NCBI GenBank assembly: GCA_013043165.1
Contig: JABDOQ010000040.1
Span: 1-54,010 of the forward strand
Direction: 5' to 3'
Length of the DNA: 54,010 nt
Source: Woeseiaceae bacterium
GTDB lineage: Bacteria; Pseudomonadota; Gammaproteobacteria; Steroidobacterales; Woeseiaceae
Position numbers and translations under genes: made by a program. The notes under the pieces were generated by a model that saw only the letters and a program-made list of their open reading frames with translations, had not been told where the DNA came from and ran no database searches. This document shows, one piece after another, positions 18,301 to 24,185 of this stretch (the stretch's first letter is position 1; each line of letters opens with the position of its first letter).

Positions 18301-19541
18301 ATCGATCCTACAATGCCGTCGCCGATAATCTCTTCGGTCTCACGGCGGTGGCAAGTGATGATTTCGCACGACAGCTCGGTACCTTGCAGGGCATGGATTC
18401 CGGATTCGACCGCGCGTTTGCGAGCTTGAGTCCCGACTCATACGAAGGCCTTACTTCGAACACGCTTGCTCTAGGGCATCAGACGACGCAACTGCTTCGC
18501 ACACATCTCGGCAATGCGCGAGCCGTGCGTCAGGGATCCATATCAGCGTCCGCCGCCTATGAGCCGGTCGTGCTGGCTTACGAGGGTGGCCAACTGAACA
18601 CCAACGGTGCTGCCATCGCGCCATTCTATATGGGGCAGGCCGGTCCGCTTCGCGCTGATGATCCCGCGCTTTCGACGACAGCTGGCGCTACGGGAAACGG
18701 GTCAAACCGCCACATGGCGCAGACATGGGCGTCTGCATTTTTTGGCAGCGGCGACTATGACGTAACCGATGGCCTTACTGAATACGATCATGACTCTGCC
18801 GGATTCACGATAGGTGCGGACTATTTTTTCCGCGACAACCTGATTGCCGGCTTTATGATCAGCTATGCGGAAACAGACATCGATCAATTGCAAGCCGCCG
18901 CCACGTCAGATATTTATGCCTGGAGTGGTGGTCTGTATGCAACCGGCTACTGGGACAGTACCTATGTCGAGGGTGGCATAACATTCACCAATCAGTCTTT
19001 TAAGAATTGGCGCAGTCTGGAGATCGGAACTGCAGCACGAACGGCCATGAGCGAACATGACGGCGATACCTGGATGGCGTTCGTAGGCGCGGGGCGGGAG
19101 TATGACTTTGGTACATGGCATATGGAGCCCTACGGAACGCTGTATTACTTCGATATCGACGAAGACGCCTTCGAGGAAACCGGTGCAGACAGTCTCAATC
19201 TGCTTTTTGCAAAGAAGTCGACCAGTGCACTGCTTGGAGAAATCGGTACAACGTTCGTTCGGCTACAGGATGTCGATAGTGGTGTAATTGATTGGCACGC
19301 ATCGCTCGCCTATAACCATGACTTTGATATCGATGACGGGAGCATTGCATATGCTTACGGAGGCCAGCCGGGCTCTATATTGACGATTGACGATCGCAAT
19401 ATCACATCCGGCAGTGCCGTTTTTGGCGCCGGGCTTGCTTACATAAGGAAACGTAGCACGTTGGCGTTTGATTATCGTGGCCAGTTCAACAGCGACTACC
19501 GTAATGATATCGTTGGATTGCGCCTCGCGTACTCATTTTGA
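6327..19541 (+). CDS. giant autotransporter adhesin-like protein (4404 aa)
   Basis: A single uninterrupted frame encodes 4404 residues. Residues 1 to about 32 form a signal peptide, with a likely cleavage after AVAVA. The passenger is built from degenerate units alternating G-D-G-x-D-x-I/V-x-N-x-G turns with Ala/Ser/Thr-rich strands, as in beta-solenoids; the turns recall RTX calcium-binding nonapeptides. Eleven WDGGT motifs lie between residues about 1255 and 2405. Residues about 3335-3477 hold a duplicated cysteine module, with two more Cys pairs at 3608/3616 and 3722/3730. Residues about 4128-4404 form an autotransporter beta-barrel ending in LRLAYSF, with the terminal aromatic residue expected of outer-membrane proteins. 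It should be exported by Sec, self-translocated (type Va) and displayed outside; an adhesive role is inferred. CGGGAG at 6315-6320 precedes the ATG. No extended signal-peptide region is seen. Confidence 0.95.
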   Translation: MHTNLLRSITAIQSRFPVVAICLLACAVAVADQEDPVTTVSGTDGDDIIDVVTSESATAGVSSIIGETSSADGTVIDSLGGDDMVTVSGDVDASSDVNAGIFSNPERSDNTATSTAVMAGDGADIVNTSGLNTSSAISRAGYQAVLSVDLSSAEVGSDEVDVTVNAEANSTGIDAGDGEDTVISSSVLESSATTTTGGTAAGASAGLGADFSDSVTTKSASIAKSSATGINAGAGGDQVTNTGPVTTDAMATSGVLAVDVVSSDPMDADKKVQSKLDASAKAEATSTGIETDGDETEDDSDTSTRLVDGGLEVTREKTETAVSGNDTVTNTNSIDSTARAISDSTSISASSASNGSLEATINAEATATSSAISTGDGNDTIANSGAVFADSGSIAYAVGASIAAGTGGDPDAMSKPKTETATNVTATSSAIGIDADGPAQSTIFIGVTNISTSGISNSRTTQSFASTGSDTVSNTNIIEAISTALSASRITTVQIATGGAAESTAKSTAKTYSSGINLGGGNDFVDSSGAITATATSTGGALALSFSQSGDDAESKADATVTSESVAVGIAGDGIASDVDTMFSTTIDDSGLTIAWSLQETTQHGDDDVANSAIIDAAANSTSGAVGASATIDGAASAEVTSNSISRATAVDAGGGTDLVNNSGALTSTATSTAGALAVGFGQKSAEDAEAESEVKASATAEANAAGIAGDGGKDVMTTFNLDIGSDGLSTSFDHRETAQSGDDDVTNIGNIDATANSTSGAVGASATIDGAASTDINSTSTSRAAAIDAGGGSDLVDNSGELITAAATSNAGALGVSFAQKPGKKDDASVAAAATAEAVAVGIAGDSGKDETISINLDIGASGLTSALSQTVTAQSSNDVIDSSGSITVDANANSATIGVGVAIDGTAKADIKASAASNASGITGGGGDDQVSSDGVVTVISTSQSAAVAAGVGVKSADKSKAKTKVAAETTAEATATGIATDGGLEDSTLDVDLTIDGSGIQASYARTSTAASGDDTLTNLDTVTSTATATTGAASVAVTIGGAARTDLDSTAEATARGLNSGGGADTIDSTGERITTTATATAATVEAAVSTDGSSAPDFNVGLMSGGTTASSDAVGISSAGSDHSTSATITTDISFDDFSVTGSFEKIEDHVTGDAADEIINAGELITTSNATALAVDASVAVPEGAKGTGIALTLGRAKADAHVVGIESGNDDDLIDNQGKLTSNATATAAAANVSVTAKGGAVATNAVWDGGTTANATATGIDADSGTIKTTRIDAEASRERAQVVYETTEEAASGDDVIFNSGEVNSTATVLVPSVTVAVSTKGVAAAVSTSSSESEATGIRGGDGEDAIENVGDITSTADATALTANVSVELAGAAIAADAVWDGGTSAEATATGIAGDGGDRTSVTRLAIGTDEMSFSKTNVIASGADTIMNSGSVDAIANATAASASVAVAVKGVATATATSTANASATAIDAGAGNEVDNVSNTGVLTTDATALATSASVAVTTVGGSVAGDSVWDGGTGADARARGIDVGSGGETINNDGTIDTGATATTASVAASVSLTGLAAATATSTATADSIAIDASAGDDADTVINDGRLISDAQSTAAAASISFTQVGAAVTAGAVWDGGTGAESIARGIDVGDGADSITNTGAIDATTIATAAEVSGSVSLTGVAGAIATSNSDSQATAIYAGNESDLAADDVTNTGNLTADATASAVTAAVSVTTAGVAVAGGAVWDGGTTSEATARGIETGGGQDTVDNTGEVKAKSDAKAAELSAAVAVTGVAGAISTSTAESDATAIHTGDGAAADTVMNSGMLTADADSIAATAAVSFTSAGAGIAGGAVWDGGTTATSNAIGIAAGEGADEVFNEGDMLITSDAAAAEAAVAIAVGGFAGAIATSTSEAAATGIDVGAGNYDDNVFTSGDITASAAGLANTVTIAGTGAGVTMAADSIWDGGTSADVLARGVETGLGADIIENQGNVLALTLAEAASGSVSVGAAGLSVAIATATADADSIALDAGTGDYDDAVVNSGNLGAESTAIAASAAVSFRLVGGSVAGGDVWDGGTAANSTSVAMALGEGGDTVTSDGEVTADSVATSTGVSVAVTIEGVAGGISAANAHADATGIDVGAGDDSVDSAGQITASSLANANSVSAAGVKFGVSAAGNNSWDGGTRGEATASGISAGDGMDSIDNSANIDSTATAAAPSVSVSFTVGGVSGANSTSSADAKANAIDGGANDDRIDNLGNLTATADANAVAVNVAVTGVGVGTASDAVWDGGTTTDAIARAIDAGDGDDVIVSGVVADGEPEPEPSSIMANADATSVSVAAAVTVGGVAGAISTSTANGNAAGIDAGDGDDLVLNNSDVTGKVTATSDSVSVAVTGIGGAVAGDAFWDGGTTANADAFGVTGGGGADELRNTNIVTADALSDAQSVAAAATVAGVTGAVAVSTSTANAAGMSGDDGEDLLVNEGTVESYSAAMANGVSVAVSGVGGAGSLLNNSSAEATTAGLAGGEGIDTLVNMSGATIDTTASAETKQIAVAATLWGVAAADTKTTATASGSAIDGGAADDIVINDGTIMQAATADAKARSISVTGFGGNITNAESIGHSISTGLAGDTGNDQLSNTGDVTLNSTASAIGHSFGFTSGGGVVVADATADATAEASGLRGDGGADMLSNSGNLSVATSANTSAGAVGANLGVGYTLAKANSVATTNVAGMLGGDDNDMLNNAESGVIDLLATANVNAESVSITVGGVADAEARTIANVLATGLGGGAGDDSITNQGDLAVNGTSQSTANGGAISVAGLSSSKAGTEVDANVVGMSGGEGVDTIVNTGRVFVGPLANIMAEKWMAEDDAWMSVLSTTSNSFGFVGKVDSESAAYARTTSTGFSGGDAGDVLSNDGELTVYATAQSIASSGTLGIFGSSDATGGSGAFTNATGLSGDAGDDVIESLGFLDVVAKSSLTQNAATFQFGGAGDAGSALEAATDAVGISGGAGQDGIRMDGVIKVSGRSDLDSSSSADAAFGSTDATAQLRGVTRAIGADGGDDNDIIENLATGSIEVSATTRVIAESMAYTFAGGTGSESVLDGISVAAGLTGGGGNDMLTNDGFLKATADAALTSTGGSKATFTGGSGSDTTGTAKASSRAIGLEGGDGDDVLTTRGTTVVEAITVSDSRNRASSSASFTSNGSSGSVSEATANAVGLDGGAGVDWLVNEGDVIVTADSTAYGFSYSSGAKVSLSGDAKAFANSVARAIANGISATNGDAVVINDTEEGESINVTATAGTVKDLTTTLSVYRLQGNIDEDITPDDMGWVPPIAETVTTLPDLTDPENQMKYDPRDDQLDIVYCLGDDSNGCVMEASVNSAGNHYVSTVETIDSDPDPDNEVLVDVYSWELVGAVENEPDWTDPAIQAEYTDGQIVACKAESCWDDPTVAASATYWQVEVDTGVDPNDPADDVYDWNRIDGLVIEVNTEVTETSFPTYAFANGNGLDGDGFATVSGRSEAIAKGIALGDGNNNVTSGNMSVEAIANTVVNVGSDGDVFGDSKAFVTSGSAVAKAVGIELGDGSNLVLNTGDLSVIAEPSAQGFSGVSAGGGVCIWFFGWWCGGAGDGVAAVSVSFVADAKGIISGNGADSITNDGTIVVEARPDVAVDARRGDDEYAARASGDNTGGASLNITADSTAIGIQTSGGNDSVTNNGSIEVSAYDLQSGCASSPPDVCGLEPPEYNPGTLQAVGIDTGDGDDTVTNNGLVSAMTFENNDPSTGIGIDLGAGNDALTLGDGSQVLGSISLGSGDDSLTLSGVPMAAETGVSVFSLNAGAGLDSLSFVGDGSFSGSLDNFETATKLGDGTYTLVQPLATVESLTIDGGILSLSNDYTFSSTGTFSTYIHSNGDNGQLLVNGTVFAYGAISVEKRGDTYIANDTRYTLVEATPIDPLMDGVMDGFTVITLPEARPLLSFELQQSEDSLDVVAVAASFSTVTENRSYNAVADNLFGLTAVASDDFARQLGTLQGMDSGFDRAFASLSPDSYEGLTSNTLALGHQTTQLLRTHLGNARAVRQGSISASAAYEPVVLAYEGGQLNTNGAAIAPFYMGQAGPLRADDPALSTTAGATGNGSNRHMAQTWASAFFGSGDYDVTDGLTEYDHDSAGFTIGADYFFRDNLIAGFMISYAETDIDQLQAAATSDIYAWSGGLYATGYWDSTYVEGGITFTNQSFKNWRSLEIGTAARTAMSEHDGDTWMAFVGAGREYDFGTWHMEPYGTLYYFDIDEDAFEETGADSLNLLFAKKSTSALLGEIGTTFVRLQDVDSGVIDWHASLAYNHDFDIDDGSIAYAYGGQPGSILTIDDRNITSGSAVFGAGLAYIRKRSTLAFDYRGQFNSDYRNDIVGLRLAYSF

Positions 19542-19561
19542 TCGTTCGGCGATCGGCTGAA

Positions 19562-19630
19562 AGGAAAGGTGCCGGTGGTAACACCGTCACTTATTGAGGA
19601 AAGGTGCCGGTGGTAACACCGTCACTTATT
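19562..19630. repeat. two tandem REP-like hairpins after the autotransporter gene
   Basis: A 34-base unit occurs twice with a 35-base period (19562-19595 and 19597-19630), identical in both copies. Each has an imperfect palindrome: cggtg-gtaa-caccg extended by gtg/cac across one mismatch. The first begins 21 bases after the autotransporter stop. The same core returns inverted at 20104-20120, on the other side of the RAYT remnant, which identifies these as REP-type palindromes. They could also act as a terminator or 3'-end stabiliser for the long transcript, although no U-run follows. Confidence 0.75.
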
Positions 19631-20001
19631 CATTTTCGTCTCTGAGGCGATTTATGGCACGCGATGGACCAGAGTGAGCCCGTCCAAATCGCCGCGCGAC
19701 TTCAGTCAGCGTCGCACAGCCGTTCTCGGTCGCAGCCAGCGCAATTTCAGTACGAACGGTTGAGTGTCGTCGCGACCGCGATCGGGAAGCGAGCAGGGCT
19801 TCCGGCACGTCGTGACGCTGGCAGGCATCATCTACGACTTCGTCGAGATTCCTGTATCTGGTAGCGGGTCAGTCCATCCTGCAGAATTTCTTGCCATTGA
19901 CCCCTGTTTTTGTTGTCAAAGAATATTGCCGGGCGACCGTTGCCACGCAGAATGGCGTGGTAGAAGCCGTTGGGCAGATGCAGTCGTGATCTTCGAGGCA
20001 C
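19626..20001 (-). pseudogene. REP-associated tyrosine transposase (RAYT) remnant
   Basis: From a GTG at 20001, preceded on its strand by GGGAGGA, the frame reads RLHLPNGFYHAILRGNGRPA and IFFDNKNRGQWQEILQDG, the N terminus of RAYT (Y1_Tnp-like) transposases. After TRYQ the frame is lost. A shifted frame continues as NLDEVVDDACQRHDVPEALL and ends with CATLTEVARRFGR and RAINRLR, the usual C-terminal helix-turn-helix-like part. The central part with the HUH histidines and catalytic tyrosine is deleted, so it is inactive. REP-like palindromes flank it on both sides. Confidence 0.8.
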
Positions 20002-20103
20002 CCACCGTCCTCCCGTGAATGTTGATCGATGGGAAAACAGGGTATGGTCGGGTTTGATCCGTGGCGACGTCTCTTTGCTTTTGGTGCAGGTCGATAAGTA
20101 ACG

Positions 20104-20146
20104 TGGTTACCACCGGCACCCAATCTCATTGGCACCCAATCTCATT
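20104..20146. repeat. inverted REP-like palindrome and 16-bp tandem repeat
   Basis: The sequence at 20104-20120 contains gttaccaccggcacc, the reverse complement of the ggtgccggtggtaac core at 19568-19582, so the RAYT remnant lies between inverted copies. It forms its own palindrome (gtggt-t-accac). The 16-base stretch ggcacccaatctcatt at 20115-20130 is repeated directly at 20131-20146. Together these mark the far end of the former element. Confidence 0.58.
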
Positions 20147-20333
20147 CTCGCAGCAGGGCGTCCAGAGCCAAGCAGCTATCAGCGGCATGCCCAGCATGGC
20201 AGGCGTCTCTGGGGAGGTTGCAATGATGATGCTGAATCAACTCTGCGACTGGAAAATCTGCCAATTTGTACTACGCTCGTACTGTATCAACGGCGAACCC
20301 AAGCCAGCCATTGAGCGGGAGGAGGTAACGACT

Positions 20334-20573
20334 ATGCCGAAGTTCATCGATGCACATCCCATGAAGCCATTCACGGCCGACCAGCTGAACACGTTGCAAA
20401 ATGCACCGCGGGACGAATTTGGAGTCACGCATCACGACATCCTGTTCAGCGAGAAAGACAACAAGGTCTATTGCGTTCTGGACGCCCCCAATTCGGAAGC
20501 GATCAACAAGCATCACGCAAAGGCCGGCATCAAGTGTGACTATATCCACGAAGTGAAGTCGACGCGCGGGTGA
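20334..20573 (+). CDS. DUF4242 small protein
   Basis: The 79-residue product begins MPKFIDAHPM and carries GVTHHDILFSEKDNKVYCVL and HHAKAGIKCDYIHEV, the pattern of the small DUF4242 ferredoxin-like-fold family; some members, such as the Streptomyces SCO4226 type, bind nickel. The histidines and cysteines could bind metal, but no function is shown here. The frame is open upstream to 20061, but GGGAGGAGGT at 20317-20326 placed 7 bases before the ATG at 20334 fixes the start, and the upstream part has no family similarity. It is a single-gene unit closed by a strong terminator. Confidence 0.8.
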   Translation: MPKFIDAHPMKPFTADQLNTLQNAPRDEFGVTHHDILFSEKDNKVYCVLDAPNSEAINKHHAKAGIKCDYIHEVKSTRG

Positions 20574-20609
20574 CAATATAGACTTTGTTCGGCGTGCTCG
20601 AGGAAAGCA

Positions 20610-20642
20610 GGCCGGTCCCATTCGTGGGGCCGGCTTTTTTTA
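20610..20642 (+). terminator. rho-independent terminator after the DUF4242 gene
   Basis: A ten-position stem (gccggtccca / tggggccggc, one non-Watson-Crick position) closes a TTCG tetraloop at 20611-20634 and is followed by seven or more T residues. It lies 37 bases after the DUF4242 stop. Confidence 0.9.
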
Positions 20643-20714
20643 ACTGCAGGAGAGCGGGGCCGCAATCGTCAAGACCGTCATGGATGGATTTATGGCATAG
20701 CCCTCGTCAGCCTG

Positions 20715-20744
20715 TTGAGCCGGCGTGTAGCAAAATCTTATAAT
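20715..20744 (+). promoter_or_regulatory. sigma-70-like promoter of the DUF2505 gene
   Basis: TTGAGC at 20715-20720 and a perfect TATAAT at 20739-20744 are 18 bases apart, 62 bases before the DUF2505 start and downstream of a terminator, so the gene appears to have its own transcript. Confidence 0.62.
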
Positions 20745-20806
20745 GAACGGGCGGACTACCAAGTAAAAGGCACAGCGGATTCTCAATTCGGCATCGTGGA
20801 GTTCAG

Positions 20807-21298
20807 ATGAAAATCAGCACCAATCACCGATATTCGCACAACACAGGTACCGTGTATTCCGTATTTACCGATACCAAGGAGATCAGGGACAAACAAAAAG
20901 CACTCGGCGCCCGGAAAATCCGCGTGTTGGAGTGCGAACGAGATACTGATGGCGCAATCGTCAGGTTCGTGCGTGAATTGCCTGCCGAGGTTCCCGGTAT
21001 TTTGAGTCGATTCCTGCAGCCTTGGAACAGTGTGGAGCAATCGGAACGATGGCGCAGCCTGGACGACGATATTTTCGAGTCCGAGCTCACGATCGACATT
21101 GCCAATGTTCCGGTTACTGTTGTTGGCACGCTCAAGCTCAAACCATTGGAGGACGGTTGCGTAAACCAGGTTCGCCTGGTCATCGAATGCGGTATTCCGT
21201 TCGTCGGCAAATCCCTGGCTGAGTTTGTCGCTGCAGATTGCAAACGCCTTATCGACGCTGAGTACAAGTACATCATCGGTCGCCTGGCTTCTGCCTGA
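20807..21298 (+). CDS. DUF2505 (SRPBCC-like) protein
   Basis: This 163-residue soluble protein matches the DUF2505 family as I recall it: an N-terminal H-x-Y pattern with TVYSVFTDTKEIRDKQKALG, a middle segment VRELPAEVPGILSRFLQP, and a C-terminal helix around LAEFVAADCKRLIDAEYKYI. The overall form suggests a START/SRPBCC-type helix-grip fold that could hold a hydrophobic ligand. That is inference and no ligand is known. It has no signal peptide. A promoter lies just upstream and the gene converges on the HMG-CoA reductase operon. Confidence 0.8.
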   Translation: MKISTNHRYSHNTGTVYSVFTDTKEIRDKQKALGARKIRVLECERDTDGAIVRFVRELPAEVPGILSRFLQPWNSVEQSERWRSLDDDIFESELTIDIANVPVTVVGTLKLKPLEDGCVNQVRLVIECGIPFVGKSLAEFVAADCKRLIDAEYKYIIGRLASA

Positions 21299-21573
21299 CA
21301 CGAACACCAAGTAAATGCACTGCGGTAGCCTGATATCCGGGGATTGTACTCAGTATCGGAAGCTTATCGACGGCGTAAAAGAAACCAAGCGATCATCTTC
21401 GAAACCGGCCACTGTCGGCACGTTCTCGCTCAATGCGGGCAACGAGGAGCTATCAAGATGTGGTGCCGGCTGACATAGGTACTCACGATCGTAATATCGT
21501 TGTCATCCGTAAGTCCGATCAGGACTTGTGGCTCGTCCAAAGTTTATTCATTAATTGCGGCCCTCAGCTGCCC

Positions 21574-22743
21574 CTAGGGCCGATTGCGACCATATCGGTC
21601 GTGCGCCTCAACCCACTCTTCGGATGCGATCGCACCACTAAGCGACATTTCACCGCAGAGTACAGTTGCGGCCACAATTTCGGCGAACTTCAGCACTTTG
21701 TCGGCGCCGTAGCAGCCGAGCAGTTCGAGGCACTCTCGCTGAGTCGATAATCCCGTTCCGCCGCCGTAAGTTGCCACGATCAGCGACGGGATCGTGATCG
21801 AATAATAGTAGTCTCCGTCGGGCATAAGTTCGGCATAGACCGCGGCCGCCGATGACTCCACAACATTGGCAACATCCTGGCCGGTAGCGATGAACATTGC
21901 GGTGATCGCGTTCGGAGAATGGGCGCCATTGTTATTGACACCCGAAAGCATGCTGGCCAGGTTGATAATCTGCCGGCCGCGATAGAACTTTTGTATGTCG
22001 CTGCGCATTATCAGCTGCATCAGCCTGGCCGGGATGGTCGCCTCCGCGGTAACGTGCTTGCCGCGAGTGTGCAACAGGTTAATTTGCGACGCTTTTTTGT
22101 CTGTCGCGAAATTTGATTCGAGATAGTAGTGCTGAATATTCGGATATATTTTTCGAATCCAATCGCAGGCGACCTTGGTTGCCTTGCCGACCATGTTCAT
22201 ACCCGCGGCATCTCCGGTCGTGAAATTGAAACGCAGGAATAAAAAACGACTGGCAGCGTACTGCTCGATATTGATTAGCTTTCCGACTCGCGTCGAGGTT
22301 TCCGCACGCTCTTTGATCGAGTCGAAGTTTTCCGTAATCCACTCGCCGAACTCGCGCGCCTCGCGAGCATCGTCAAAAATGAACACAGGTGCACGCTGCA
22401 TCGCATCGTCGCTAACCGTCGTCTTGACGCCGCCGGCTGCGTGAAGCAATTTCATACCGCGGTTGTAGCTTGCCACCAACGTTCCCTCAGAGGTCGCAAG
22501 CGGCACATAGAACTCGCCGCTGGCGTGTTCGCCGTTGACCAGCAGAGGCCCGGCGACGCCGAGTGGAACCTGTGCGACGCCGATAAAGTTCTCGATATTT
22601 CCAGGTAACATGGAAACATCTATGGAGTACTTGCCGACGTTGTCGAGACTGGCGCCGGTTTGTTCCTTCAGGAAAGCCCGGCGGGTTGTTGCCATCTTGT
22701 CCGTGTAGTCGTCGTTTTTTGAACGGGGAACAGATCGGGACAT
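21574..22743 (-). CDS. hydroxymethylglutaryl-CoA reductase, class I type
   Basis: The enzyme reduces HMG-CoA to mevalonate and CoA, normally with two NADPH, and commits carbon to the mevalonate route of isoprenoids. The 389-residue chain shows ENFIGVAQVPLGVAGPL (residues 51-67), PLATSEGTLVASYNRG with the catalytic Glu near 86, GDAAGMNMVGKATK with the catalytic Lys region, FIATGQDVANVVESSAA with the Asp, and a C-terminal EAHDRYGR that could hold the catalytic His. The GQDVANVVESS segment and C-terminal His region favour class I. It has no membrane anchor. It starts 29 bases after the WS/DGAT stop and is the last gene of the operon. Mevalonate synthesis is uncommon in gammaproteobacteria, so its place here is notable. 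Confidence 0.94.
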   Translation of the reverse strand: MSRSVPRSKNDDYTDKMATTRRAFLKEQTGASLDNVGKYSIDVSMLPGNIENFIGVAQVPLGVAGPLLVNGEHASGEFYVPLATSEGTLVASYNRGMKLLHAAGGVKTTVSDDAMQRAPVFIFDDAREAREFGEWITENFDSIKERAETSTRVGKLINIEQYAASRFLFLRFNFTTGDAAGMNMVGKATKVACDWIRKIYPNIQHYYLESNFATDKKASQINLLHTRGKHVTAEATIPARLMQLIMRSDIQKFYRGRQIINLASMLSGVNNNGAHSPNAITAMFIATGQDVANVVESSAAAVYAELMPDGDYYYSITIPSLIVATYGGGTGLSTQRECLELLGCYGADKVLKFAEIVAATVLCGEMSLSGAIASEEWVEAHDRYGRNRP

Positions 22744-22772
22744 TTACTATCTCCTGTTTTTATTGGGGCCTT

Positions 22773-24185
22773 TTATTGGGTCGATTTCTTCTTTCGCGCT
22801 GCACGCTTGCGTTTCGGTTTGAGCCCCATCGCTTTCTCGAGGTCAACCAGTGCCGCACTCATATTGGCGGCGATAGGCGCAAGGTCCGGGATAGCGCTGT
22901 GCCCCGCGACGAGGCCGACGTGCAAAGTGTTGTTGCAGGTATAAATCGTGATGTTCAAAGCGAGCCCAGGTGCGATTGTCGATATGGGGTATACAGCCAA
23001 CAGCGGTGCACCGCAAAGATAGAGTTGTTTTCCCGGGCCGATGACATTCGATATTACGACGTTGCCTAGCGGTGGCATGACTCGGCCCGCGCCCAGGGTC
23101 TCGCCGAGTTGTGCGACACTTTGCATCAGCAGGGTGTAAATTTCGGCGGTCTCCGGCGTCATATCGGTGAATTCGTGCTTGACGTCGCTTGCATGGTTAT
23201 GGATGTCCTGAAGTCGGCGCACCGGATTCGTTTCTTTGGATCCGAGTTCGAGAAGCGCGATTGTAATCTGATTGCCCTGTTCGACGTTGGGGCGCTTGAG
23301 GGACACCGGCATTTGCGCGACCAGGGGTACGTCCGGTGCGCCTCCATGTTCTTCCAGGTAGCGGGTCATGGCCTGGTCGCAGAGTTCGAGCAGGACATCG
23401 TTTATGGTCACGGCAGCATGCCGGGCAATGTTCCGAAGGCGGTCGAGCGGCAGATCGAGTACGGCAATGCTTCGCTCGGGCGTAAGCGGGGAGTTGAAAG
23501 CCGTTCGCGGCGCCGTGAAGGGGACCGGCAAATCATCGCCACCCAGATGCAATATTCTCAGGCCGTGTTTAAGGCCGAGTTTCGCCAGCGCAGGCAACAC
23601 GAGCGCGGCTCTGCCGGCCCTTTTTGCGCTACCAAACAGGTCGCTAACGAGGTGACTGCGTACCTCCTGATGCTCGGCATGGTCGACTTTCAGGAAGGTG
23701 CTCAATTCCCTGAGATCCGGGTCTTCAGTCAGCGCCGTCAAAGTTCTCTGGGACAGGCTGATACCATCCATGTAGGCGTGATGGACCTTGAAGTAAATCG
23801 CAAAACGTCGTCGCTCCAGCTGCTCGAATATATACAGCTGCCACAAGGGCGCCGAACGATCGAGGCTCTCTGCATGCAGATCCTCAATACGTTCGAGCAA
23901 CGCCGCCATTGTGTGTGGTTTGGGCACTGATTCGATGCACACGTGGTCGTTGAGATCGAGGTCAGTAGCCTCGACCCACTGTGGCAAGCCAACCATTCGC
24001 GACTTGAGCTTTTGATTAAACGGCGCGTCCAGTTTGGCACTCTTTATCTGCAGCACCAGCTGGGCAACGAAATCTCGAGGCGCACCTTTTGGTAATTCAA
24101 AAATCTGCAGTCCTGCCACATGTTTGGGACTCGCTTCGCTTTCGAACGCCAGAAACGCATAGTCGAGAATAGAAACGTCGGTCAT
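22773..24185 (-). CDS. wax ester synthase / acyl-CoA:diacylglycerol acyltransferase (WS/DGAT)
   Basis: This 470-residue enzyme transfers acyl groups from acyl-CoA to fatty alcohols or diacylglycerol, making wax esters or triacylglycerol at the membrane or lipid-body surface. The active-site motif HHAYMDG is at residues 135-141. SAPLWQLYIFE (111-121) is the PLW motif, and NVVISNVIGP in the C-terminal half matches the conserved NVPGP-type motif. The Lys/Arg-rich C terminus is typical. The length fits the family. Its ATG overlaps the stop of the oxidoreductase beta subunit by 4 bases, so translation is coupled. Acceptor preference cannot be read from sequence. Confidence 0.93.
   Translation of the reverse strand: MTDVSILDYAFLAFESEASPKHVAGLQIFELPKGAPRDFVAQLVLQIKSAKLDAPFNQKLKSRMVGLPQWVEATDLDLNDHVCIESVPKPHTMAALLERIEDLHAESLDRSAPLWQLYIFEQLERRRFAIYFKVHHAYMDGISLSQRTLTALTEDPDLRELSTFLKVDHAEHQEVRSHLVSDLFGSAKRAGRAALVLPALAKLGLKHGLRILHLGGDDLPVPFTAPRTAFNSPLTPERSIAVLDLPLDRLRNIARHAAVTINDVLLELCDQAMTRYLEEHGGAPDVPLVAQMPVSLKRPNVEQGNQITIALLELGSKETNPVRRLQDIHNHASDVKHEFTDMTPETAEIYTLLMQSVAQLGETLGAGRVMPPLGNVVISNVIGPGKQLYLCGAPLLAVYPISTIAPGLALNITIYTCNNTLHVGLVAGHSAIPDLAPIAANMSAALVDLEKAMGLKPKRKRAARKKKSTQ

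Noticed and set aside
21545..21600. Terminator at the end of the HMG-CoA reductase gene
   Set aside because: A seven-pair stem (cggccct/agggccg) overlaps the stop codon, but no U-run follows on the minus strand, so support is too thin.
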